A stretch of DNA of 25,523 nt from Syntrophus sp. (in: bacteria). Its GTDB lineage: Bacteria > Desulfobacterota > Syntrophia > Syntrophales > UBA5619. The stretch is taken from contig PNOO01000002.1 of NCBI GenBank assembly GCA_013824905.1, positions 1 to 25,523 on the forward strand. Reading direction: 5' to 3'. A program made the position numbers and the translations under genes. Positions within the stretch are counted from its first letter, which is position 1. Each line of letters begins with the position of its first letter. The notes under the pieces were generated by a model. It did no database searches. It worked only from the letters and a program-made list of their open reading frames with translations, and was not told the origin of the DNA. Below, in pieces: positions 8,451-16,211 of the stretch.

Positions 8451-9443
8451 TCATGAATGCGATTCCGTATAGGACTGAGCCTGACGACGGAGATCCGCAA
8501 CGGAGAAGCGGTTGAAAGGCAAAAAAGCGAGACCGAGGATGACCACTATCCCTATGGAGAGGGCGTGGTAGATGATCGCGAAAGTGAGGGCGTCCGTCCT
8601 GGGGACGCCGAAGAAGCTCAGACCTAGAATGCAGAAGTAGTGCCAGTTGCCGATGAAACCGGGGGCTGTGGGAATGGCGATCCCGATGATCAGGATGATC
8701 ATCAGGACAAAGGCGGCCGCGACGGGCAGCTGAAAACCGAAGGCAAGAAACAAGAGGTAGATCGCAAGAACATCGATCAGCCAGATCAAGATCGAGAGCC
8801 CGGTGACGGAGGCGAGGAGCGCCGGATCGACCATGATCCGGAAACCTTGAAGGAAATGACGGGTGAGGCGATTAAGCCCTTCGGCATAACGCGCCGGTAA
8901 TTTTCCGCTCAGCATGGCCAAGATCCGCAGGGATGCCTCTTGTTTGAGGATCATCAGGACCATTACGGCAAGAAGGGCGAGTGTCGCCAGCAGAAACAGG
9001 ACGCTGGCGCGGACAAGCCACGGCGGGAGCGGTATGAAAAAGAGCACAAAAACCGCGATGACCAGAATCGTCAGGCTGTCGAGAACACGCTCGACGATGA
9101 TCGTGCCGAGCGCGGAACTCATTTTGAGATCACTTTTTTTCGTGATGAGATAGGGGCGGGCGAGCTCTCCCAGACGTGCGGGGATAGAGACAATCGCGAG
9201 AAAACCCACGCTGGTGACAGAGAACAACGAGAGCTGATCGATCTTCGCAAGCGGGCTCAAGATGAGCCCCCAGCGGAAGGACCTGAGAACCTGCATGAGA
9301 AACAGCAAGGCGAGGGAAGGGAGGACATATCCATAATGGATGGTCCGGAAGCCTTCGGCCACGCCCTGGAAATCAATGCCCCTTACGGAGAGATAAACCA
9401 ACAGGGTGGAGAAGACCAGGCCCGCAATCACTTTTTTCTTCAT
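8451..9443 (-). CDS. Flippase-like integral membrane protein (LPG synthase TM / UPF0104 family)
   Basis: The 330-residue protein is mostly hydrophobic, with about eight membrane segments. It matches the lysylphosphatidylglycerol synthase transmembrane region / UPF0104 (YbhN, AglD) pattern: an early Arg-rich SFRWGLIL, then SIPARLGELARPYLI, then IIVERVLDSLTILV. The C-terminal region has APGFIGNWHYF. Members move or help transfer lipid-linked groups, but the substrate cannot be told from sequence, and no glycosyltransferase or tRNA-dependent domain is attached. It converges with the NtrX-like gene (45 bases between stops) and lies 43 bases downstream of the DUF3568 gene on the same strand. Confidence 0.82.
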   Translation of the reverse strand: MKKKVIAGLVFSTLLVYLSVRGIDFQGVAEGFRTIHYGYVLPSLALLFLMQVLRSFRWGLILSPLAKIDQLSLFSVTSVGFLAIVSIPARLGELARPYLITKKSDLKMSSALGTIIVERVLDSLTILVIAVFVLFFIPLPPWLVRASVLFLLATLALLAVMVLMILKQEASLRILAMLSGKLPARYAEGLNRLTRHFLQGFRIMVDPALLASVTGLSILIWLIDVLAIYLLFLAFGFQLPVAAAFVLMIILIIGIAIPTAPGFIGNWHYFCILGLSFFGVPRTDALTFAIIYHALSIGIVVILGLAFLPFNRFSVADLRRQAQSYTESHS

Positions 9444-9486
9444 CAGGCGGTTTCACTCTCTAAAAACCATAAAGGCAAGGTGTGCG

Positions 9487-9888
9487 CTACTTCCTGACCA
9501 GGTTGTCGCCGATTTTATCGTGGATCAACTGGGAGGAGAGCTTATCACCGATCAGGCCCACCCGAACGGAGACCGTGGTCACGTTCTTGGCCTTGTAGAG
9601 CACTTCGATCTTGACCTTCTCGTCGTTGACAACGGCCGAGATTTTCCCATTGCCGATCTCCTTGTCCTGTTCGACGTCCACGCCTCGCATATCGGCAATA
9701 CTCTTTTGGCAGGCGCTCCAGGTCGCGTCGAAGGAGTGATAGTAGTCCGTTTTCATATCACCGTTGATGTAGAAATAGGTGCCTGAACCGGCGCCCACCG
9801 CACCGACACCGATCAGCGCCAATTCACAGCCGGAGATAATAAAAGCGCTCATGACCAGCGATACAACCCAGTTTATCCTTTTCTGCAT
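9487..9888 (-). CDS. DUF3568-type small lipoprotein
   Basis: From the ATG at 9888 this 133-residue protein has a lipoprotein signal: a Lys/Arg start, a hydrophobic stretch and the lipobox IISGC with Cys21. A glycine-rich segment (LIGVGAVGAGSGTYFYING) follows, then a small soluble domain that resembles DUF3568 (lipid-anchored proteins of unknown function). I prefer ATG 9888 over the TTG at 9915 because AAAGGA sits a good distance upstream and the signal sequence then starts cleanly. The gene follows dnaJ by about 50 bases on the same strand. Its function is unknown; an envelope location is the supported statement. Confidence 0.78.
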   Translation of the reverse strand: MQKRINWVVSLVMSAFIISGCELALIGVGAVGAGSGTYFYINGDMKTDYYHSFDATWSACQKSIADMRGVDVEQDKEIGNGKISAVVNDEKVKIEVLYKAKNVTTVSVRVGLIGDKLSSQLIHDKIGDNLVRK

Positions 9889-9939
9889 GACCAATCCTTT
9901 CTGTAATGATAGCAAAAGATTCTCCTGATGATAAACCGC

Positions 9940-10998
9940 TTAACCGCTCAGCTTGTCAAACTCCCTGAGCAGATCCTCCTGCTTCTTGGTCAGGTTCGTG
10001 GGTACAGTCACTACCGTTTCAATGACCTCGTCGCCGCGACCGTAACCCCGCAGATTGGCGATACCCTTTCCCTTCAGGCGGAAGATCCTCCCCGTCTGGG
10101 TTCCCCGCGGGATCTTGATCTTCTCCACCCCCGTCAGCGTCGGCGCCTCCACATTTCCCCCCAGGGCCGCCTGGGTAAAGGTGATTGGTACACGGCAGAA
10201 GATGTCATTCCCGCTTCTTTCAAATATCTCGTGTTGTTCCACCTCGATAAAGACATACAGATCGCCGTTGGGACCGCCGTGTTGTCCTTCCTCCCCTTCA
10301 CCGCGCAGCCGGAGACGGGAACCTGTCTCCACGCCGGCCGGTATCTTCAGCTGAACGGTCTTTGCCACCCTGACCTTCCCTCCACCTGAACATTCCGGGC
10401 AGGGGGTCGTGATCACACCTCCCTGTCCCTGGCACTGGGGGCAGGTCGAACTGATGCTGAAGAAGCCGCTGGACTGTGTTACCTGACCCCGTCCCTGGCA
10501 GCGGCTGCAGACCTGTGCGGATGTGCCCGGGGCGCATCCCGATCCCCGGCATGAGGAACACAGAATGTATTTCTGCAGATTGATCTCAGTCGTAGTGCCG
10601 AGGGCCGCATCCATGAAGGAAACCCGCAAATCATAGCGCAGGTCAGCGCCCGCCCTGGCGCCTGTGCGGGAACGGGAGCGGCCTGTACTGAAACCGAAGA
10701 CGTCGCCGAAGATGTCTCCGAAACTGGAGAAGATATCTTCGAAGCCGGAAAACCCCCGGTAACCGACACCGCTTAAACCCTCATGGCCGTAACGGGTGTA
10801 AACGTCCCGTTTTTCCGGATCGCAGAGGACTTCATAGGCTTCCGCCGCCTCCTTGAACATCTCCTCCGCTTCCCCGTTTCCCGGATTCCTGTCCGGGTGA
10901 AACTGCATGGCGAGTTTACGGTAATTCTTTTTTATCTCTTCTTCCGAGGCGTTTCTTTCGACGCCAAGGATCTCAAAATAATCGCGTTTTTGCGTCAT
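9940..10998 (-). CDS. dnaJ: Chaperone DnaJ (Hsp40)
   Basis: This is a full-length type I Hsp40 co-chaperone that delivers substrates to DnaK and stimulates its ATPase. The J domain (1-70) carries the essential HPD at 34-36. A Gly/Phe-rich stretch (GFSGFEDIFSSFGDIFGDVF) follows. The zinc-binding region then has all four CxxCxGxG repeats: CSSCRGSG, CSRCQGRG, CPQCQGQG and CPECSGGG. Two C-terminal beta-sandwich domains complete it. At 352 residues it is slightly shorter than E. coli DnaJ. dnaK and grpE are not in the window, so this may be a stand-alone or second copy. A sigma-70-type promoter lies just upstream. Confidence 0.94.
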   Translation of the reverse strand: MTQKRDYFEILGVERNASEEEIKKNYRKLAMQFHPDRNPGNGEAEEMFKEAAEAYEVLCDPEKRDVYTRYGHEGLSGVGYRGFSGFEDIFSSFGDIFGDVFGFSTGRSRSRTGARAGADLRYDLRVSFMDAALGTTTEINLQKYILCSSCRGSGCAPGTSAQVCSRCQGRGQVTQSSGFFSISSTCPQCQGQGGVITTPCPECSGGGKVRVAKTVQLKIPAGVETGSRLRLRGEGEEGQHGGPNGDLYVFIEVEQHEIFERSGNDIFCRVPITFTQAALGGNVEAPTLTGVEKIKIPRGTQTGRIFRLKGKGIANLRGYGRGDEVIETVVTVPTNLTKKQEDLLREFDKLSG

Positions 10999-11037
10999 TC
11001 AAACTTTCTCATTCCTTCCACACTGATTTTCCTTGTT

Positions 11038-11066
11038 AAAATAACAATCCGCCTTTTCACTGTCAA
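11038..11066 (-). promoter_or_regulatory. Sigma-70-type promoter for dnaJ
   Basis: On the minus strand a perfect -35 TTGACA (plus-strand 11061-11066) is followed after exactly 17 bases by TATTTT (plus-strand 11038-11043), 39 bases before the dnaJ ATG. It falls in the short gap between the purC stop and dnaJ. This means dnaJ has its own start of transcription even if purC reads through. Confidence 0.65.
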
Positions 11067-11075
11067 CCGGTCCTT

Positions 11076-11960
11076 CTAACGGACCAGGCGGTTGAGCGCC
11101 TCGCGGTATTTTTCTCCTGTTTTTTCGACGACCTCTGCGGGAAGCTCCGGCGCCGGGGGCTTCTGGTTCCAGTTGATAGCGATGAGATAATCCCGCAGGA
11201 ACTGTTTGTCGTAACTCTTCTGGGGCCGTCCCTCCTCGTAATCGTCCTTCGGCCAGAACCGTGAGGAGTCGGGGGTGAGGAGCTCGTCAATAAGAATCAG
11301 CTGACCGTCCAAAAGCCCGAATTCCATCTTGGTGTCGGCGATGATGATCCCTGCCGCAGCGGCGATCCCCACAGCCCGTTCATAGATGGCAAGGCTTGCC
11401 CGGATGACCCGGTCGGTAAGGTCCTTGCCGATGATCCTTGCCATCTCTTCTTGGCTGATCGGCAGGTCGTGTTCACCGTCCGGCGCCTTGGTGGACGGTG
11501 TAAAGAGGGTTTGGGGAAGCCTTGAAGACTCCTTCAGGCCTGCCGGTAGTGTGATCCCGGAAACGGGCTTCCCCTGACTGTAATCCTTCCATCCGGAGCC
11601 GCTCAGGTATCCCCGGACGACGCACTCGACCGGCAGGGGTTTCGCCTTTTTCACCAGCATGCTCCTTCCCCGCAAGACATCCCGGTAAGAGGCGCAACCG
11701 ACAGGGTATTCATCGGGATCAGTCGAAACGCAATGATTCGGGATGATATCCTTCATCTTTTCAAACCAGAAAGCGGACATGCGGGTCAGGACTTCGCCTT
11801 TCCCGGGGATGGGGTTCGGCATGATGAAGTCGAAGGCGGAGATCCGGTCCGTCGCCACGATCAGGAGATAAGGGTCGAGGGCATAGATATCGCGGACCTT
11901 CCCCGTACCGGCAAGCGTCATTCCGTTAAATTGGGTGTTCATAAGACCTTTTGTGTTCAT
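11076..11960 (-). CDS. purC: SAICAR synthetase (phosphoribosylaminoimidazole-succinocarboxamide synthase)
   Basis: PurC joins CAIR and aspartate with ATP to make SAICAR in de novo purine synthesis. The 294-residue product is of the longer PurC form. It has the conserved GTGKVRDIY start, DRISAFDFIMP, the ATP-grasp-type core with SGSGWKDYSQGKPVSG, and the C-terminal EFGLLDGQLILIDELLTPDSSRFW. The start is ATG 11960, with AAGGAG seven bases upstream; an internal Met lies six codons later. The upstream hydrolase gene ends 21 bases away, so the two are probably in one transcript. Confidence 0.95.
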   Translation of the reverse strand: MNTKGLMNTQFNGMTLAGTGKVRDIYALDPYLLIVATDRISAFDFIMPNPIPGKGEVLTRMSAFWFEKMKDIIPNHCVSTDPDEYPVGCASYRDVLRGRSMLVKKAKPLPVECVVRGYLSGSGWKDYSQGKPVSGITLPAGLKESSRLPQTLFTPSTKAPDGEHDLPISQEEMARIIGKDLTDRVIRASLAIYERAVGIAAAAGIIIADTKMEFGLLDGQLILIDELLTPDSSRFWPKDDYEEGRPQKSYDKQFLRDYLIAINWNQKPPAPELPAEVVEKTGEKYREALNRLVR

Positions 11961-11981
11961 AGCATATCTCCTTGTCTCCAG

Positions 11982-12611
11982 TTATCGTAAAAAGGGGTTG
12001 AATTTTTTTTCGTGACCGATTGTGGAGGTCGGCGAGCTGCCGTAGTTATGGCCCGGCAGGACCACCGTCTCATCCGGGAGGGTGCAAATCTTCCGCTGGA
12101 TGGCGTCGAACATGACCTCCCCCGATCCGCCGGGAAAATCGGTCCTCCCCACGGCCTCCACGAAGAGGGTGTCGCCGGTGAAGGCATAACCGTCCACATA
12201 AAGCACCATGCTGCCCGGCGAGTGGCCGGGGGTATGGATGACCCTGAGCGTGACCCCGCCGGCAACGATGAGATCTCCCTCCTTTACCGTTCTGTCGGCC
12301 GGGGGGGAGGCCTTTGCCCCGAACATCTGGAGCATTGCGGCAGGCGCAGAGACGAGCATGTCGGCGTCATCCTCATGGATAACGATGGAGGCGCCCGTTT
12401 TCTTTTTCATGTCCACATTGCCGCCCGTGTGATCTACGTGGCCATGGGTGTTGACGATCGTTGTGATCCGGACCTTGCGTTTCTCTGCTGCCGCTATGAT
12501 CCCGTCCGTATCCGCAGCAGGGTCGATGACGAACGCCTCGCCGCCGGCCTCATCACCCACCAGATAGGCAAAAACGGCCATCTGACCGACTTGCCGTTGT
12601 TCGATGAACAT
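11982..12611 (-). CDS. Metallo-beta-lactamase-fold hydrolase (glyoxalase II-like)
   Basis: This 209-residue protein has a complete set of metal ligands of the glyoxalase II / persulfide dioxygenase-like group: THGHVDH (His56, His58, Asp60, His61), His130 in TPGHSPGSM, Asp147 in FTGDTLF, and His188 in LPGHNYG. The family hydrolyses thioesters such as hydroxyacyl-glutathione or acts on related thiol substrates. The true substrate is not evident, and the glyoxalase II C-terminal glutathione-binding domain is missing. The start ATG 12611 has GGGAGGG just upstream. It lies immediately before purC. Confidence 0.87.
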   Translation of the reverse strand: MFIEQRQVGQMAVFAYLVGDEAGGEAFVIDPAADTDGIIAAAEKRKVRITTIVNTHGHVDHTGGNVDMKKKTGASIVIHEDDADMLVSAPAAMLQMFGAKASPPADRTVKEGDLIVAGGVTLRVIHTPGHSPGSMVLYVDGYAFTGDTLFVEAVGRTDFPGGSGEVMFDAIQRKICTLPDETVVLPGHNYGSSPTSTIGHEKKFNPFLR

Positions 12612-12719
12612 GATCCCTCCCGTTTTTCAGGGCGACGGCCTATTTTGTCGCCGGCCGACTCCCGTACGATTACCGTTCTGTGTAAAAGTGACCGGATGCA
12701 CCTATCATTTTTTCACTTC

Positions 12720-14714
12720 TCAAGTCAATGGGATTCGGCAGGCGAAAAGGGTCTTCACCTGCTGAATGTTTTTCGTATCCCCGACCACAAACAGAATATC
12801 GCCCCTTGTAAATTTCAGGTTTGAGGGCGGATTGGATATAATCAGGGAACTGCGGTTGACGGCCAAAAGCGTGACGCCGTACTTTTTGCGCATCTCCGTT
12901 TCCTGGAGTGTCTTCCCGACGACGGGAGAGCCGTTTTCGATGCGGAAGGAGGTGATTTCCAGGTCCGGCAGACAGCTTTCCATTGTGCAGGAGGACACGG
13001 CGTTCCGGGAAGTGCTCCTGAACATTTCATAGCCATCCGAGCGGATGTCCGAGGTCAATTTTTCGATCTCTTCCTTCGGGATGAAATATTTTGCCAGGAC
13101 GCGGCTGAAGATTTCCACCGAGGTTTCGAACTCCTCAGGGATCACGTCGTTGGCCCCCAGATCGATCAGGGCGTTCATTTCAGACACGAAACGGGTCCGG
13201 ACTAGGATGTAGAGCCGGGGATTTAATCTTCGGGCGAGCTCCGTGATTCTGCGCGTGGCTGCCGGATCGTTGATCACAACAACCAGGGACCTGGACTGCC
13301 GGACGTTTAGATGGAGGAGAATGGCCTCCTGGGTGGCATCTCCAAAGAAGAGGGGCTCTCCTTTCGCCTTTTCGGCTCGAACGGATGCGGGGTTCATCTC
13401 GAGGATCGCGTAAGGGATGCCTGCTACCCGGGCGGCACGCGCCAGATTCTTTCCGTTCAGACCGAAACCGACGATGATGAGGTGATTCTCCAGATGTGCT
13501 GTTTCTCCGCTGTATCCGGGAGTCATCCCCTGTTTCAATCTGCGGGGCAGCGGCAATCTGCCGACCTGCTCCGAGATGGCTGGCGCCGCTGCGATCAGGG
13601 AGGGAGTCGCCATCATCGTGAGAATCGAAACCGCCAGGAACGCCTGATAATTGTCACCGGAGACGAGTCCATGCGGGACGCCCGTTTCCGACAGAATGAA
13701 CGAAAACTCTCCGACCTGGCTGAGGGTGATGCCGGCGATGATGGCCGACCGGAGGGGGAGTCCCGAAAAAAAGGCTGCCGCGCCCGCGACCAGGGTCTTT
13801 AAGATCAGGACACAGAAAGCCGCCATGATCAGGAAAAGGGGATGCTTCAGGAAAAATCCGATATCGAGCAGCATGCCGATGGAGACAAAAAAGAAGCTCG
13901 TGAAGACGTCCCTGAACGGCAGGACATCCCCGAGGGCTTGGTGGCTGTATTCGGACTCGGAGATGATCAGCCCCGCCAGAAAGGAACCCAGGGCCAAGGA
14001 GAGCCCTGCTTCATACGTCAGCCAGGCGACGGCCATGCACAGGGCGATCGTTGTGATCAAGAACAGCTCCCGGCTTCTGGTTTTTGCGATGGCGAAAAAG
14101 AGCCGGGGAACGAGCCATTTGGACAGGACCGGGACGAGAATAACAATCCCCAGGATCTTCGCGACGAGCAGGGTGGGGGAAACCCCTTCGCCTTGCTCTG
14201 TTCCCGCCAGGAGCGGGACTATCAGCATCATCGGAACGGCGGCCATATCTTGAAAGATGAGGATGCCGAGGGATGCGTTTCCCTGGGGCGTTTCCATTTC
14301 CGCACGGTCCTGTAGGATTTTCATAACAATGGCCGTACTGCTCAGCGAAAGGAGAAATCCCGCAAACACCGCTTTATTGAAGCTGTAGCCGAATAGCCTC
14401 GCCGCCGCAAATCCGGCCAGAACCGTCAGGGCGATCTGCAACGAACCGCCCAGGAGAACCGTTTTCCTGATCCTAAGGAGGCTTCTGAAGGAGAATTCCA
14501 GACCGATGGTGAACAACAGCAGGACGATTCCCGCTTCCGCCAGCGTCTTGACCGCTTCTATTTCCCGGACCAGGCCGAGTCCGTGCGGTCCTGCAATAAT
14601 ACCGGTCAGCAGGAATCCGACAATCAGGGGCAGGTGCATCCGGTGGCAGAGGTAAAGTACGACAACGGACAGCAGGATGATGATCAGGATGTCGTTAAGG
14701 AGAAATGGGTGCAT
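12720..14714 (-). CDS. KefB-type monovalent cation:proton antiporter (CPA2) with TrkA-N and TrkA-C domains
   Basis: The 664-residue protein has an N-terminal CPA2 membrane domain of about 12 helices (about 1-385). It includes the HLPLIVGFLLTGIIAGPHG opening, the FLLSLSSTAIVMKIL segment and ITLSQVGEFSFILSE. A cytosolic TrkA-N (RCK) domain follows, with the dinucleotide motif in IIVGFGLNGKNLARAA. A TrkA-C domain lies at the end (ENGSPVVGKTLQETEMRKKYG). Such proteins exchange K+ or Na+ for H+ and are gated by nucleotides bound to the RCK part. No KefF/KefG ancillary gene is seen beside it. Start ATG 14714 has AGGGGA upstream. Confidence 0.92.
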   Translation of the reverse strand: MHPFLLNDILIIILLSVVVLYLCHRMHLPLIVGFLLTGIIAGPHGLGLVREIEAVKTLAEAGIVLLLFTIGLEFSFRSLLRIRKTVLLGGSLQIALTVLAGFAAARLFGYSFNKAVFAGFLLSLSSTAIVMKILQDRAEMETPQGNASLGILIFQDMAAVPMMLIVPLLAGTEQGEGVSPTLLVAKILGIVILVPVLSKWLVPRLFFAIAKTRSRELFLITTIALCMAVAWLTYEAGLSLALGSFLAGLIISESEYSHQALGDVLPFRDVFTSFFFVSIGMLLDIGFFLKHPLFLIMAAFCVLILKTLVAGAAAFFSGLPLRSAIIAGITLSQVGEFSFILSETGVPHGLVSGDNYQAFLAVSILTMMATPSLIAAAPAISEQVGRLPLPRRLKQGMTPGYSGETAHLENHLIIVGFGLNGKNLARAARVAGIPYAILEMNPASVRAEKAKGEPLFFGDATQEAILLHLNVRQSRSLVVVINDPAATRRITELARRLNPRLYILVRTRFVSEMNALIDLGANDVIPEEFETSVEIFSRVLAKYFIPKEEIEKLTSDIRSDGYEMFRSTSRNAVSSCTMESCLPDLEITSFRIENGSPVVGKTLQETEMRKKYGVTLLAVNRSSLIISNPPSNLKFTRGDILFVVGDTKNIQQVKTLFACRIPLT

Positions 14715-14843
14715 TTTCTTTTTCCCCTGAGGTGTCTTTTTGCTTACTTGTCATGCGCCACCTGATAGGCTACCTCAATCCTTATAGACGTCACCGGACT
14801 CTGTAGATTTTGGTGACCCTTCCAGGAGGAGATCCAGTGGGCT

Positions 14844-15017
14844 TTACAGTCGGAGCGCTTCTACCGGATCAGCATTCGTCAGTCGTTTTGAGAGCGTAAG
14901 ATATTGGTTGGCCCAATAGGTGTATAATATTACTCTTTTTCCCGGCACGAGCTCTCGTAAAAGTAGATATTGCTGAAAATCGGGAAGGGTTCGTGAAGGT
15001 AACATTTTCTCTCTCAT
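14844..15017 (-). pseudogene. N-terminal fragment of tyrosine recombinase (integron-integrase-like)
   Basis: Reading leftward from ATG 15017 (AGGAG five bases upstream) gives 57 residues, including the stretch LPDFQQYLLLRELVPGKR and then TYWANQYLTLSKR. This resembles the N-terminal SAM-like DNA-binding domain of integron-type and related tyrosine recombinases. The frame then stops at TAA 14844-14846. The catalytic domain with its Arg/His/Tyr residues is absent, and I find no continuation in the other frames down to the antiporter start. A longer reading from ATG 15069-15071 is possible but lacks a good binding site and would cover the promoter. The assignment rests on pattern memory only. Confidence 0.55.
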
Positions 15018-15037
15018 ATAAGCTCCTGCATATGATA

Positions 15038-15099
15038 TACGGATACTGTGTAATAGGATATTACGGACCATTTACGGAAGTCAATGAGATTATCCGTAA
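15038..15099. repeat. Cluster of TTACGGA repeats over the recombinase promoter
   Basis: TTACGGA occurs at 15061-15067 and 15072-15078 in direct orientation, eleven bases apart (about one helix turn). An inverted copy TCCGTAA lies at 15093-15099, and a shortened copy TACGGA at 15038-15043. The 15072 and 15093 copies form a 7-bp inverted repeat with a 14-base loop. The regular spacing suggests binding sites for a dimeric regulator or for the recombinase itself. Confidence 0.7.
15055..15084 (-). promoter_or_regulatory. Promoter-like pair for the recombinase fragment
   Basis: On the minus strand a -35-like TTGACT (plus 15079-15084) and a -10-like TATCCT (plus 15055-15060) are separated by 18 bases. 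The spacer begins and ends with the two direct TTACGGA copies, so any protein bound there would block RNA polymerase. It lies 38 bases before the preferred ATG at 15017. Confidence 0.5.
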
Positions 15100-15195
15100 G
15101 TAATTACTTGTTTCTTTGGTTAAAAAAATAGTATCACTAAACGTAAATCGAAGGAATAAACCGATCCAGTATATTAATAGTTCGCTCAAGAAAAA

Positions 15196-15239
15196 TATGA
15201 AATGATTCATACTTCATGATATTATTTCTTCAATATAAT
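15196..15239 (+). promoter_or_regulatory. Promoter and likely operator of hicBA
   Basis: A perfect -10 hexamer TATAAT at 15234-15239 lies 21 bases before the hicB ATG. Upstream, TATGAA-ATGA-TTCATA (15196-15211) is a 16-base inverted repeat covering the place where the -35 should be. No good -35 is visible, which fits a weak or controlled promoter. HicB antitoxins commonly repress their own operon, so the palindrome is a candidate operator. The ribosome binding site GGAGG is at 15246-15250. Confidence 0.55.
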
Positions 15240-15259
15240 GCTGACGGAGGATTTAAAAA

Positions 15260-15469
15260 ATGACCAGAGAATTTAATGTCGTGATCGAAAGGGATGAAGA
15301 CGGCTATTTTGTCGCATCCGTCCCCGAGCTGCGAGGATGTCATACACAAGCTAAATCCCTTGATGTGCTAATGAAGCGAGTGAAAGAAGCTATACAGCTC
15401 TGTCTCGAAGTTGAGGAACCCGTATCAAACGAATTCATTGGCATTCAGCGTGTGGCCGTCACCTCATGA
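15260..15469 (+). CDS. hicB: HicB-family antitoxin
   Basis: This 69-residue protein has the HicB partial RNase H-like fold signature: FNVVIERDEDGYFVASVPELRGCHTQAKSLDVLMKRVKEAI. It binds and inactivates the HicA mRNA interferase. It ends soon after the fold and lacks the usual C-terminal helix-turn-helix or ribbon-helix-helix seen in longer HicB proteins. It belongs to the short HicB group, and autoregulation may need the HicAB complex or another protein. The start is ATG 15260 with GGAGG nine bases upstream. The stop overlaps the hicA start by four bases (ATGA), so antitoxin and toxin are translationally coupled, antitoxin first. Confidence 0.9.
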   Translation: MTREFNVVIERDEDGYFVASVPELRGCHTQAKSLDVLMKRVKEAIQLCLEVEEPVSNEFIGIQRVAVTS

Positions 15470-15690
15470 GTAGATTTCCTTCAGTCACTGGTTCCCAACT
15501 TATCAAAGCCCTTCGGAAACTTGGTTTTGAAGTGATTCGTACGAAAGGCAGTCACCATTTCTTGCGCCATCCAGATGGCAGGAGCACAGTCATCCCGGTA
15601 CACCGCGGCGAGACGATTGGGCGTGGGCTCCTTGCTCAAATCCTGCGAGATTGCGAACTCTCCCGAGATGAGATCCAGGAAATACTCTGA
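15466..15690 (+). CDS. hicA: HicA-family mRNA interferase toxin
   Basis: HicA is a small double-stranded-RNA-binding-fold toxin that cleaves mRNA and stops translation. The 74-residue protein has the family layout: TGSQLIKALRKLGFEVIRTKGSHHFLRHPDG with the catalytic His in GSHH (His30), then VIPVHRGETIGRGLLAQILRDCELSRDEI. It is complete and looks active. The start ATG 15466 overlaps the hicB stop. The frame stays open after the hicA TGA (15688-15690) straight into the next gene with no further stop, which is unusual but probably accidental. Confidence 0.92.
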   Translation: MSRFPSVTGSQLIKALRKLGFEVIRTKGSHHFLRHPDGRSTVIPVHRGETIGRGLLAQILRDCELSRDEIQEIL

Positions 15691-15759
15691 TCGATCAAAG
15701 CCTTTTATCCGATACATGACAGCACACATCGAAGCTGCCACTCACTGAAGAGATACTGC

Positions 15760-16209
15760 TTGGATAAACCATACCAACGCAAAAGGGCAGAAAACAATAC
15801 ACAGATCGGTTGTGATTTTGAGGCCAAGGCTCAGAATTTCTTCGCTCAACGGGGCTTGCACCTGACCCCCGGCAAGGCACTTGAAATCGGCATCAATGGA
15901 AGGAAGTCGTACAACTTCGACCTTGGAGATGAGCAGAAGAAGGTCGTCGTTGAATGCAAGGCCCACACATGGACTGAAGGTGGGAACGTCCCAAGCGCGA
16001 AAATGACCACGTGGAACCAAGCGCTGTTTTTCTTCCATGCAGCCTCGTTGGGCTACCGGAAGATTCTTTTTGTTCTCAAGGATTTCAGTCAAAAACGGAA
16101 CGAAACCCTTGGAGAATACTACATTCGAACGAATCATCACCTCATCCCGAAAGATGTCGAGGTGTGGGAATATGACGAGAAAATAGGAACAGCTAAGAAG
16201 ATCAAGTAA
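15760..16209 (+). CDS. PD-(D/E)XK nuclease-like protein of unknown role
   Basis: This 149-residue protein shows the spacing of a restriction-endonuclease-like active site: Glu21 in DFEAKAQNFF, Asp54 in YNFDLG, and Glu65-Cys-Lys67 in VVVECKAH on the next strand. The rest (WNQALFFFHAASLGYRKILFVLKD) fits the core fold. A nuclease acting on DNA is inferred, but target and role are unknown, and no methyltransferase or helicase accompanies it. The start is TTG 15760 with only a weak AAGAG upstream. The frame is open back to the hicA stop 70 bases away. An attC-like hairpin starts three bases after its stop, which suggests a cassette gene. Confidence 0.65.
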   Translation: MDKPYQRKRAENNTQIGCDFEAKAQNFFAQRGLHLTPGKALEIGINGRKSYNFDLGDEQKKVVVECKAHTWTEGGNVPSAKMTTWNQALFFFHAASLGYRKILFVLKDFSQKRNETLGEYYIRTNHHLIPKDVEVWEYDEKIGTAKKIK

Positions 16210-16211
16210 TA

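Noticed and set aside
12631..12652. Hairpin GGCGAC/GTCGCC upstream of the metallo-beta-lactamase-fold gene, considered as a terminator for the antiporter gene
   Set aside because: No T-run follows on the minus strand, the loop is ten bases, and the stem is only six; no riboswitch pattern was visible either.
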